20,600 nt of DNA. Origin: a virus. Numbering within the stretch: the stretch's first letter is position 1; each line of letters opens with the position of its first letter. Both the position numbers and the translations under genes were made by a program. The stretch lies in the IMG/VR virus record IMGVR_UViG_3300045999_005893, positions 1 through 20,600 of that record, one strand, 5' to 3'. Of the stretch, positions 13,989-20,600 are shown in pieces. Under the pieces are notes generated by a model. That model saw only the letters and a list, made by a program, of their open reading frames with translations, was not told the DNA's origin and did no database searches.

Positions 13989-14474
13989 ATGACCTTTGTT
14001 CTTGACCTGTCTCCCACCTACCCGCGCGAGGTGAGCTGGAAAGTGGCGGGCGACAGCCCCAGCACTCCCATTGAAATTAAATTCACGGCGCTATATAATC
14101 GGCTAGACGTAAAGCAAATCAGGGATGTATTCGTTGATTTCTGGCGGGCCGCTGGGCAGCAAGATGAGCTAACAGAAGACGAAAAAACCAGGGAGCCCCG
14201 AACCGATCGGCAGATAGTTGACATCATCCTGGGCGGCTGGGATGACATCGTTGGGCCTGGGGGCAATTCCGTGCTATTTGATGAAGTTGCTCGGAACAGA
14301 GTGCTCAGCATTAAAGGCGCTTTGCGGGCCATTATCGACAGATGGATCGAAAGCCTCGACACTGAAGGCGAAGAAAAAAACTACTCGGCGCCGCTGAATA
14401 CTGGGCAACCGGCGGTAAGCGAAAAGCCCCCTACTCTCCCGACGCCATCGCCGCCGCCGCAGCCTTCGGTGTAG
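13989..14474 (+). CDS. G: Tail assembly chaperone, lambda gpG-like
   Basis: The 161-residue product is similar in size to lambda gpG (140). Its N-terminal part is a beta-rich domain, LSPTYPREVSWKVAG, then helical segments with DVFVDFWRAAGQQDE and DIILGGWDDIVGPGG. These G-family proteins coat the tape measure during tail assembly. The 3' end contains A AAA AAC in the correct phase, after which the -1 frame is open into the next gene. Normal termination gives G alone with a Pro/Ser-rich tail; frameshifting gives a G-T fusion. The gap of 48 bp before its ATG has no Shine-Dalgarno but holds TAGCCC at 13963-13968. Confidence 0.82.
   Translation: MTFVLDLSPTYPREVSWKVAGDSPSTPIEIKFTALYNRLDVKQIRDVFVDFWRAAGQQDELTEDEKTREPRTDRQIVDIILGGWDDIVGPGGNSVLFDEVARNRVLSIKGALRAIIDRWIESLDTEGEEKNYSAPLNTGQPAVSEKPPTLPTPSPPPQPSV
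14375..14381 (+). promoter_or_regulatory. Slippery heptamer A AAA AAC for -1 frameshifting (G to G-T)
   Basis: In the G frame the codons are GAA AAA AAC, so the seven bases form X XXY YYZ. After a one-base slip back, reading continues at 14381 through LLGAAEYWATGGKRKAPYSP without a stop into the T gene at 14486. GC-rich arms at 14389-14394 and 14410-14415 could form a stem about 7-9 bases downstream. Lambda uses the same logic with G GGA AAG. Confidence 0.8.
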
Positions 14475-14485
14475 CACTCCCCGCC

Positions 14486-14728
14486 ATGCCCGAGCCCGAA
14501 ATCATCGATTACCCGGTGCTCCCCGCCAACTGGGACGCCGTGATGATGTTCTGCCGAGGGCAGTGGCAATTCAGCATGAACGGTCGGGAATGCCTTGACC
14601 TCAATACCTATCTGGGCCCAGGCAAGCTCTTCGATCTCTATGAGGTGCCTGACCACCGGGCCATGGTGGAGCGGTTGCGAGTGATGGAGCATGCCGCGCT
14701 CACTGCTCTTCGCGCACAGGAGGCCTAG
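14486..14728 (+). CDS. T domain of tail chaperone fusion (DUF1799-like)
   Basis: The stand-alone ATG at 14486 lacks a ribosome site, and the frame is open upstream to the slippery site, so the protein is most likely made as the C-terminal part of a G-T fusion of about 246 residues (131 from G, 115 from the -1 frame). The sequence PVLPANWDAVMMFCRGQWQ followed by LDLNTYL has the pattern of the DUF1799 family of small phage tail proteins: P-x-N-W-x-x-x-x-x-F, then W, then L-x-Y/L. Lambda T in GT binds the tail tube protein. It ends just before the tape measure gene. Confidence 0.75.
   Translation: MPEPEIIDYPVLPANWDAVMMFCRGQWQFSMNGRECLDLNTYLGPGKLFDLYEVPDHRAMVERLRVMEHAALTALRAQEA
14718..14723 (+). 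promoter_or_regulatory. Strong Shine-Dalgarno for the tape measure gene
   Basis: AGGAGG at 14718-14723 lies seven bases before the GTG at 14731. It is the strongest ribosome site in the window and lies inside the end of the T gene. It decides the GTG as start. Confidence 0.85.
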
Positions 14729-14730
14729 TC

Positions 14731-17700
14731 GTGAGTCAAGACGCAATCCTGAGGATCTCGGCCCAGGTTGCTGGCGCCAATAACATCAAGAGTTTGTCCG
14801 ATGGCCTGCAGGGGCTACGGCGAGCTGGCGAGCTCAGCAATGCAGAGCTGGGCCGCATGCAGATCGCGGTCAATCGCGCTGCGCGTGAGGCTGGCAACAC
14901 CGTGGCCGGCATCAAGGCCCACGCTGCGGCACTCGATCGGCTCCGCGATCGCACGCAGGTTGGCAGCAACGCGTACAACCGCCTAGGTCGCGAGGCTGAT
15001 GCGCTCCGGGGCAGACTGACTCAGCTCACGGCTGCACAGGAGAAGCTGCCACGCGCGAGCGCTAACAGCCTGGCGGGGATAAGTCAGCAGATTAGCCGAA
15101 TGCAGCAGCTCCGCCAGGAGGTGGATCTGGGCACCAAGCGGTTCGATCTGTACACCGCTGGGATTGCCAGGCTCCAGGCGAAGATGGCCAGCGCCACAGC
15201 AGCCCCCGCCAAAATGGACTGGCGGGCAATCGGTGGCTCTGCTGGCGGCAGCCTGCTGATGGGCGGCGGCATGCAGGGCGCCATGGGCAGCCTGGCTGGG
15301 GGCATGGCAGCGTCGGGCAGTGTTGCCGGGATGGTGGCCGGTGCGGGCGTGCTCGGGGCCGGCGCACTGGCCGTCAACAGCACCAGAGCGGCGCTGGACG
15401 AATACGGCAGCCTGCGCCGCATACGAACGCTAACCGCAGACTCAGATGCCCTGATGGCAAAAATCAGGGAGCTAACCGTAGCGCAGGGGAATCTATCGAA
15501 TAGCGCAGAAGCAGGCGCCGCAGCCTATGAAATCCTCAGCTCTGGCTTTAGCAAGACTGACGACGTTATCAAAATTCTCAAGGTATCGACGCTAGGTGCT
15601 ACTGGCGGTTTTTCAGATATTAAAACCGTTGCGGATGGCGCAACGTCCATTATGAACTCATTCAACCTTTCCGCTGATAAAGCTGCAAAGGTTGTTGATC
15701 AAATGGTGCAAACTCAGAATGACGGTAAGATTGTAGTTGATCAGTACGCCCAATCGATTGGCAGGCTGGCGCCATCGTTTGCCGTTGCAGGCTTGTCGGT
15801 AGAAGAGATGAATGCTGCCATCTCCGCGCTGACGGCTAAGGGCGCACCAGTTGAGACCACAATGAGTGGCCTGAACCAAACAATCAAAAGCATCATCAAA
15901 CCAACCGAAGAAGCGAAAAAGCTTGCGGCGGCGCTAGGCATAGAGTTTAGCGTTGCTGGCTTGCAAGCCAAGGGCTTGGGCGGTTTCCTGCAGGATGTGA
16001 TGGTGAAAACCAAGGGCAGCGCTACGGCGCTTGGCGTGCTCTTTTCGGATATTGACGGATTTAAGGCCGTTGTATCATTGACTAATGACGGACTGAAAGG
16101 TTATAACAAGTCGCTGCAAAATATGGACACCTTGACGGGGCAGGCAGCCAAGGCAGCAAAGCAAGCCGTTGATCCTGTTAAGCAATTTAGTAATGCATGG
16201 AAAGATTTTTCAGCTAATGCAGGTAGAGCTTACCTGCCGGCGCTGGTCAAGACGCTTGAGCTAATGACCAAGATAATACAGGCCGATCAGCAATGGCGCA
16301 GGCTTACGGACGTAGGCAGCATGCTTGACAAGCCAGCTGAACCCAAAGGCGTACCATATAAGCCCGGCTCGCCAATAATCACTAAAAGGTTTACATACCT
16401 TAGCCCTTATAGCGTTGCAGGTGTTGCGGGGCAGTTCGACCCTAACACTGGCGCATTGATCAAGCCGACCATGCCTAGCGTCAAGGGGGGCAAGGTTGAT
16501 CCCAACTGGGCGGAGTTTGTCACGCGCCAACAGCAGGGCGGCGGCATTCGCGGCAATCGCATGTACGCGGGGACCAAGCCTGACGACCCCGCCATGCGTG
16601 CGCTGGTGGAGAAGACTGTTGGCAGCGGCGCAGGCAGCGGCGCAGGCAGCGGCGCACGCACCAGCACCAGCTTCCAGCCCAGCAGCAAAGCCCGGGCCCT
16701 GATCAGCGCCGCCGGCAAGCTAGGCGTATCGCCGCTTGATTTGGCAACGATTATTTCGTTTGAGACTGGCGGCACATTTAACCCAGGCAAGTGGGGCGGC
16801 TCTGGCAATAACTATCTGGGCCTGATTCAAATGGGCGGCCCAGAACGCAAGAAATACGGCGCCCATGCTGGCCAATCGTTCGAGGAACAGGTTCAGGGGC
16901 CTGTGGTGAGATACCTCCAGGATCGATTCAATAGCCGAGGAATGTCCACCCAGGGCGCCGACCTGCTGACGCTCTACCGCACGGTGCTGGGGGGCAACCC
17001 CAAGGCCAGCCTGACCCGCACAGACGGCAATGGCGTCACCCCCGCCAGCGGAGTGGCCCGCATGGGCCCGCACCGTCAGAAGGCGTTGCGCATGTTTTTC
17101 GGCGGCAGCATGGAGAATGTGGGCTACGACCTGGCCCAGGCCGGCGCTGATCAAGTGCAGGGCAGCGAGAAGACCGCGGCGCTGCAGAAAACCCGAGCCG
17201 ATCAGCTGGCTTCGGCCCGCGAGCTGCTGGCCACTAACCAGGGGCTGTTGAGGATTGCCGAGGCCACGGGCCCCGCCGCGAAGGCCCTGGCTGAGTTCGA
17301 GGCAGAGCGGGCAGAGCGGGCGCGGCGCTATGCCGAGCTACTCAAGGGTGTCAACGGCAACCCAGACGCCCAGGCGGCGTATAACGCGGCTCAGGCTGCC
17401 GAGTCCGGCCGGGCGGAGCTCACCTATCGCGAGGATCTCAAGCGGATCACCGCAGAGCAGCTCGACCTCGATCGGCAGCGTCTGGAAAATGTGTTCGCCA
17501 TGGGCGACGCAATCAAGGAATATCAATCTCGCGATTCCGCAAGCGCCGGGTTGTCTCAAGGAATGAAGCAATATGGCGATTCTATTGGCAATGTGCGCGA
17601 CGCAATTGCGTCTTTGACCGTAGACGGCATGGGTGGATTAGAGAATAGCCTGGTGAGCTTGGCCACTACCGGCAGCGGCAACTTCAATGCATTCGCGGCC

Positions 17701-18231
17701 AGCGTATTAACCGACACCAGTCGGATGATATTTCGGCAGCTCGTGCTAAAAACCATCATGACGGCGCTGGGGTTCCTGTCGCCATCGGCAGCCGCCGCGC
17801 CGTCCATGGCACAGTCATTTACTGGCGATTTTGGTGGCGGAATTAGCACGGGCTTCCCTGGCGCTATTACATCGTTCAACCCAGTGGGGCCAGCGCCTGT
17901 CGGCCTGCCCGGCTTTGCCGGAGGCGGCTACACCGGCAACGGCCCTAGATCTGGCGGCTTGGATGGCCGTGGTGGATTCATGGCCATGCTCCACCCTCGG
18001 GAAACCGTGGTGGACCATGCGCAGGGCAATAGCGGCACCACCAGCTCGACCCAGGTGAATATTGCGGTTCACGTCCACCCCAATGGCAACGTGACCAGCA
18101 ACAGCGACGGCTCCGGCGACGCCCAGGCCCTGGGCAACGATCTGGCTCGCATGCTGGTGCCGATGGTGGGGCCGATGGTCGATCGGCAATTGCAGCGGCA
18201 CATGGAGCGAGGAGGCCTCCTGAACCGCTAA
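14731..18231 (+). CDS. H: Tape measure protein with embedded lysozyme-like domain
   Basis: The 1166-residue protein sets tail length and is ejected at infection; lambda gpH has 853. Order: residues 1-150 helical/coiled coil; 166-214 very Gly/Ala/Met-rich hydrophobic segment; about 226-510 a TP901-1-type tape measure core (VADGATSIMNSFNLSADKAA and LSVEEMNAAISALTAKG); a 12-bp-repeat linker GSGAGSGAGSGA at 631-642; about 650-793 a domain resembling lytic transglycosylase/lysozyme folds with predicted catalytic E678 in ISFETGG, then NNYLGLIQMG; coiled coil 800-935; about 940-1020 a segment like the lambda gpH C-terminal domain (GLENSLVSLATTGSGNFNAF); then the FAGGGYTGNG...HPRETVVD region. GTG start is fixed by the AGGAGG site. 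Confidence 0.93.
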   Translation: MSQDAILRISAQVAGANNIKSLSDGLQGLRRAGELSNAELGRMQIAVNRAAREAGNTVAGIKAHAAALDRLRDRTQVGSNAYNRLGREADALRGRLTQLTAAQEKLPRASANSLAGISQQISRMQQLRQEVDLGTKRFDLYTAGIARLQAKMASATAAPAKMDWRAIGGSAGGSLLMGGGMQGAMGSLAGGMAASGSVAGMVAGAGVLGAGALAVNSTRAALDEYGSLRRIRTLTADSDALMAKIRELTVAQGNLSNSAEAGAAAYEILSSGFSKTDDVIKILKVSTLGATGGFSDIKTVADGATSIMNSFNLSADKAAKVVDQMVQTQNDGKIVVDQYAQSIGRLAPSFAVAGLSVEEMNAAISALTAKGAPVETTMSGLNQTIKSIIKPTEEAKKLAAALGIEFSVAGLQAKGLGGFLQDVMVKTKGSATALGVLFSDIDGFKAVVSLTNDGLKGYNKSLQNMDTLTGQAAKAAKQAVDPVKQFSNAWKDFSANAGRAYLPALVKTLELMTKIIQADQQWRRLTDVGSMLDKPAEPKGVPYKPGSPIITKRFTYLSPYSVAGVAGQFDPNTGALIKPTMPSVKGGKVDPNWAEFVTRQQQGGGIRGNRMYAGTKPDDPAMRALVEKTVGSGAGSGAGSGARTSTSFQPSSKARALISAAGKLGVSPLDLATIISFETGGTFNPGKWGGSGNNYLGLIQMGGPERKKYGAHAGQSFEEQVQGPVVRYLQDRFNSRGMSTQGADLLTLYRTVLGGNPKASLTRTDGNGVTPASGVARMGPHRQKALRMFFGGSMENVGYDLAQAGADQVQGSEKTAALQKTRADQLASARELLATNQGLLRIAEATGPAAKALAEFEAERAERARRYAELLKGVNGNPDAQAAYNAAQAAESGRAELTYREDLKRITAEQLDLDRQRLENVFAMGDAIKEYQSRDSASAGLSQGMKQYGDSIGNVRDAIASLTVDGMGGLENSLVSLATTGSGNFNAFAASVLTDTSRMIFRQLVLKTIMTALGFLSPSAAAAPSMAQSFTGDFGGGISTGFPGAITSFNPVGPAPVGLPGFAGGGYTGNGPRSGGLDGRGGFMAMLHPRETVVDHAQGNSGTTSSTQVNIAVHVHPNGNVTSNSDGSGDAQALGNDLARMLVPMVGPMVDRQLQRHMERGGLLNR
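16621..16656 (+). repeat. Three exact 12-bp tandem repeats encoding a Gly-Ser-Ala linker
   Basis: GGCAGCGGCGCA is repeated three times without change (16621-16632, 16633-16644, 16645-16656). It encodes GSGA three times. The linker sits just before the lysozyme-like domain of the tape measure, so it marks a domain junction. Confidence 0.9.
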
Positions 18232-18566
18232 TGGCTACCTTCACCTGGACGCCAGATTTTGACCTTCCCAAGGAAAGCAAACCAGCCGTCTACGAATCCC
18301 AATTTGGAGATGGCTACGGCCAGCGTATTCCAAGGGGGCTCAATTCAAACCCTAAGATTTATCCACTGCAGTTCAAGAATCGCAGCAACACCGAGCGCGA
18401 TCAGATCGAAGCATTCCTAGACGCCAGGGGCGGCGCCGAGTCATTTGATTGGACACCGCCATGGGGCAGCGCTGGCAAATTCAAATGCCCAGAATGGAGA
18501 GTAACCTACACCAATTTTAATAACAATCAAATTACGGCCACCTTTGTCCAGGTGTTTGAGTTCTAA
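18231..18566 (+). CDS. M: Minor tail protein, lambda gpM family
   Basis: The 111-residue protein is nearly the length of lambda gpM (109). Family marks are FTWTPDFDLPKESKPAVYES at the start, the segment QFGDGYGQRIPRGLN (D-G-Y-x-Q-R), and the middle SFDWTPPWGSAGKFKCPEW (F-x-W-x-P-P). It caps the tape measure at the tail tip with L. The ATG overlaps the tape measure stop, and its stop overlaps the start of L. No odd features. Confidence 0.92.
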   Translation: MATFTWTPDFDLPKESKPAVYESQFGDGYGQRIPRGLNSNPKIYPLQFKNRSNTERDQIEAFLDARGGAESFDWTPPWGSAGKFKCPEWRVTYTNFNNNQITATFVQVFEF

Positions 18567-19258
18567 TGCCAATCCCCTTTGGTGAGGCGCAACTTCCGGC
18601 CCCGTCCGCCCTGATCGAGTTGTTTGAACTGCAGCTGTTTGCGGCTATCCACGGCGTCGATGAAGTTTATCGATTTCACGCTGGGATTAACGCAAAACAG
18701 ACAGACGACGTGGTGTGGGCCGGCAACACCTACGAAGCGCTGCCTATAGAGGCTGAGGGTTTTGCCCTGACCGGCACCGGATCACTGCCGCGCCCCACGC
18801 TACGGGTCGCCAATATTCCGCTGACCAGCAATAACCCGTTTGCGGGTGGCCTGATCAGCGGCCTACTGCTCAGCCTGCCCAACGGGCTAGAGGGGGCGCA
18901 GGTCAGCCGCGTGCGGGTCCACGCCAGGCACCTCGATGCAGTGAACTTCCCAGGCAATGTCAACCCCTGGGGCACACCAGATCCCACCTACGAATACCCA
19001 AGACAGGTGTACTGGGTAGATCAAAAAAAAGCGGAGACCAGGGAGGTAGTTGAGTTTGAGCTGTGCGCCACATTTGACCTTTCCACGGTGCGTGCACCAC
19101 GGTTCCAGATGGTTACGCTATGCCAGTGGACCAGCACGACTCAATGCCAGTTTGCACCTAACTGCGGGAAGCGCCTATCGGATTGCAAGAACAACTGGGG
19201 CGCCAATAACCAGCTACCGTTTGGCGGATTCCCTGGCGCAGGCACTAGCTACGCATGA
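18566..19258 (+). CDS. L: Minor tail protein, lambda gpL family, Fe-S binding
   Basis: The 230-residue protein matches lambda gpL (232). The C-terminal domain holds four cysteines, C186, C194, C200 and C207, in LCQWTSTTQCQFAP and NCGKRLSDC, which in lambda gpL ligate an iron-sulfur cluster; spacing here is tighter than in lambda. A further C167 lies in the preceding strand. The N-terminal 160 residues form the beta-rich DNA-channel-lining domain that adjoins the tip. It overlaps M by one base and K by four, in line with coupled translation of tip genes. Confidence 0.92.
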   Translation: MPIPFGEAQLPAPSALIELFELQLFAAIHGVDEVYRFHAGINAKQTDDVVWAGNTYEALPIEAEGFALTGTGSLPRPTLRVANIPLTSNNPFAGGLISGLLLSLPNGLEGAQVSRVRVHARHLDAVNFPGNVNPWGTPDPTYEYPRQVYWVDQKKAETREVVEFELCATFDLSTVRAPRFQMVTLCQWTSTTQCQFAPNCGKRLSDCKNNWGANNQLPFGGFPGAGTSYA

Positions 19259-19986
19259 TCTACATCGACGACGCAATCAAGGTCGCAGCCCTGGCCCACG
19301 CCCAGCAGGATGACCCCCGCGAGGCCTGCGGACTGGTGGTGATCGTGAAGGGCAAGCAACGCTACTGGCCCTGCCGAAATGCCGCCGAGGGCGCTGACGG
19401 CGACGACCCGGGTCTGATGTTCATCCTCGACCCGGACGATTACCAGGCAGCCGAGGATGCTGGCGAGGTAGTGGCCGTGTTCCATTCGCACCCGGTCACG
19501 CCACCGGGGCCCCACGACGACGACCGCGCCGCGTGCGAGAAATCCGGCCTGCCCTGGCTGATCGTCAATCCCAAGACTGCGGAGTGGGCCCAGTGCGAGC
19601 CCTGTGGGTTTAGGGCGCCGCTGATCGGGCGCCTGTGGATCTGGGGCGTTCACGACTGCTGGACTCTGGCTCGCGACTGGTATCGAGAGGAGCGCGGCAT
19701 CGAGCTGCCTGATTTCGATCGACCAACTACGCCTGCCGAGTTCGAGGCGGCGCCGCTGTTCGCTCAGAACTGGGCCGCCGCCGGGTTCGAGCGGGTTGAG
19801 TTCGCCGACCTGCAGGAAGGCGATGCGATATTCATGGCCATCCGCAACACGCAGCTCAACCACATCGGCATCTACCTGGGCGAGCAGCAGGTGCTCCATC
19901 ACCTGCGGGGGCGGCTGTCGAGTCGGGATCTCTACGGCGACTATCTGCAGAAAGCCACCGGCTGGATCGGTAGACTGAGGCCATGA
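19255..19986 (+). CDS. K: Tail tip peptidase, lambda gpK family (JAMM + NlpC/P60)
   Basis: The 243-residue protein has two domains. The N-terminal Mov34/JAMM metalloprotease-like domain shows E23 (REACG), H77 and H79 (FHSHP) and D90 (HDDD). The usual Ser of HSHPx(6)SxxD is His87 here (P-H-D-D-D). The C-terminal NlpC/P60 domain shows nucleophile C135 (HDCWTLARDWYREE), H203 (LNHIGIYLGE), and H215 or H216 as the third residue. It likely cuts the cell-wall peptide at entry and helps build the tip. It overlaps L by four bases and I by four. Confidence 0.95.
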   Translation: MIYIDDAIKVAALAHAQQDDPREACGLVVIVKGKQRYWPCRNAAEGADGDDPGLMFILDPDDYQAAEDAGEVVAVFHSHPVTPPGPHDDDRAACEKSGLPWLIVNPKTAEWAQCEPCGFRAPLIGRLWIWGVHDCWTLARDWYREERGIELPDFDRPTTPAEFEAAPLFAQNWAAAGFERVEFADLQEGDAIFMAIRNTQLNHIGIYLGEQQVLHHLRGRLSSRDLYGDYLQKATGWIGRLRP

Positions 19987-20585
19987 GGGTGATTCGCGTC
20001 TACGGCCGGCTAGCGCGGTTCCTGGGCCGCCGGGTGTTCCGTGCGGAGGTGGCTAGCGCTGCGGAGGCGATGAGGTTTTTACATGCCAATTTCCCCCAGA
20101 TAGAGGGGCACATGAACGACCAGCGCTACCGGGTGAAGCTGGGCCCCAGGGCGATTGGCGAGGATGAGCTACAGGAACCCGCAGGGGCTCAGGAGATCAG
20201 CATCGTACCGGTGATCGGCGGGGCTGGGGCCGTGGGGAGAATTATTGCGGGAGTGGCGTTGATTGCGCTGTCGTTTGCAAGCGGAGCTGGCTTTTTGGGC
20301 GCTGCATTTGCTAAAAACATCGGGCTCTTTGCTTTGACAACGGGACTTGGCGCAAGCCTGGCCCTAGGCGGCGTTGCCCAGCTGCTGACGCCGGTGCCCA
20401 GATTTGATGCAGGTGGCAACCAGGGGCAGACAGACGAAGCGAAGGACCCCCGCAAAACCTACAGCTTCTCGGGAATCCAGAATAATACTCGCCTCGGATT
20501 ATCGGCAGCGCTGATATACGGGCGCCGCGTAGTTGGCTCTAACATAGTAAGCCAAGAAATTGACGTAGTGCAGGTTCTGGGATGA
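19983..20585 (+). CDS. I: Tail assembly protein, lambda gpI family
   Basis: The 200-residue protein matches lambda gpI (223). The N-terminal 75 residues form a ubiquitin/beta-grasp-like fold (IRVYGRLARFLGRRVFRAEV, ending AQEISIVPVIGGAG). Residues 76-135 are hydrophobic and Gly-rich, with two likely membrane-active spans (GRIIAGVALIALSFASGAG and IGLFALTTGLGASLALGGVA). The C-terminal segment KTYSFSGIQNNTRLG then PVIYGR-like ALIYGRRVVGSNIVS is the typical J-contact motif. It precedes the J gene with an ATGA overlap. In lambda, I is needed for tip assembly but is not kept in the virion. Confidence 0.93.
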   Translation: MRVIRVYGRLARFLGRRVFRAEVASAAEAMRFLHANFPQIEGHMNDQRYRVKLGPRAIGEDELQEPAGAQEISIVPVIGGAGAVGRIIAGVALIALSFASGAGFLGAAFAKNIGLFALTTGLGASLALGGVAQLLTPVPRFDAGGNQGQTDEAKDPRKTYSFSGIQNNTRLGLSAALIYGRRVVGSNIVSQEIDVVQVLG

Positions 20586-20600
20586 TCATTAGCGGCGGTG
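20582..20600 (+). CDS. Start of the next tail tip gene, probably J (partial)
   Basis: An ATG at 20582 overlaps the stop of the I gene (ATGA) and opens MIISGG, running off the window end. In lambda-type tails the tip attachment/host-specificity protein J always follows I, and many J proteins start with a short Gly-rich segment. Only six codons are visible, so the identity rests on position. Confidence 0.6.

Noticed and set aside
14945-14952. HIP1 octamer GCGATCGC as proof of a cyanobacterial host
   Set aside because: Only one copy was found in the window, so it is a hint and not proof.
16615-16660. CRISPR-like short repeat array
   Set aside because: It is a coding 12-bp tandem repeat without spacers.
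19249-19902. 217-codon minus-strand frame opposite the K gene
   Set aside because: Antisense shadow; the plus strand encodes JAMM and NlpC/P60 catalytic motifs.

Overview
The window holds one continuous, plus-strand late (morphogenesis) operon of a lambda-type siphovirus or prophage. Gene order follows the lambda late region closely: small terminase, large terminase (gpA type), W-like joining protein, portal (gpB type), S49 head protease/scaffold (gpC with a possible internal Nu3-like start), decoration protein (gpD position), major capsid (gpE type), FI-position small protein, FII-like joining protein, accessory block, U-like tail terminator, small spacer gene, tail tube (gpV position), G and G-T tail chaperones, tape measure (gpH), M, L, K, I and the first codons of J. 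No integrase, repressor, lysis or replication gene lies inside the window, so integrated prophage and free phage cannot be told apart.

The DNA is GC-rich (about 60% by eye) and many genes overlap by 1-4 bases (ATGA or TGATG junctions), implying translational coupling. The host is uncertain. One HIP1 octamer (GCGATCGC, 14945-14952), frequent CGATCG, and repeated TAGNCT boxes just upstream of starts that lack a Shine-Dalgarno would fit a picocyanobacterium such as Synechococcus/Cyanobium. That is inference only.

Layout. 1-137: noncoding, with a symmetric cluster of TGTGACA heptamers beside the small terminase gene, a candidate cosB-like site or operator. 138-3591: packaging genes with a DNA methyltransferase inserted between the terminase subunits. 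3615-8710: head genes. 8710-12306: an accessory block where lambda has Z, holding an 821-residue modular appendage-like protein with a lower-GC 3' half, an acidic Pro-rich small protein, an AT-rich repeat-bearing gap, a frame-broken joining-protein remnant, a membrane/coiled-coil small protein and a 50-residue protein. 12353-20600: tail genes, including a strong candidate programmed -1 frameshift (A AAA AAC at 14375-14381) that fuses G to T, and a chimeric tape measure protein with an embedded lysozyme-like domain.

How the genes work together: terminase cuts and pumps DNA through the portal into a shell of gpE-like protein, built on the C/Nu3 scaffold and stabilised by the decoration protein. 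W- and FII-like proteins close the head. The tail tube polymerises around the tape measure with the G/GT chaperones and is capped by U. M, L, K, I and J build the tip, where K and the tape measure carry predicted cell-wall-cutting domains.
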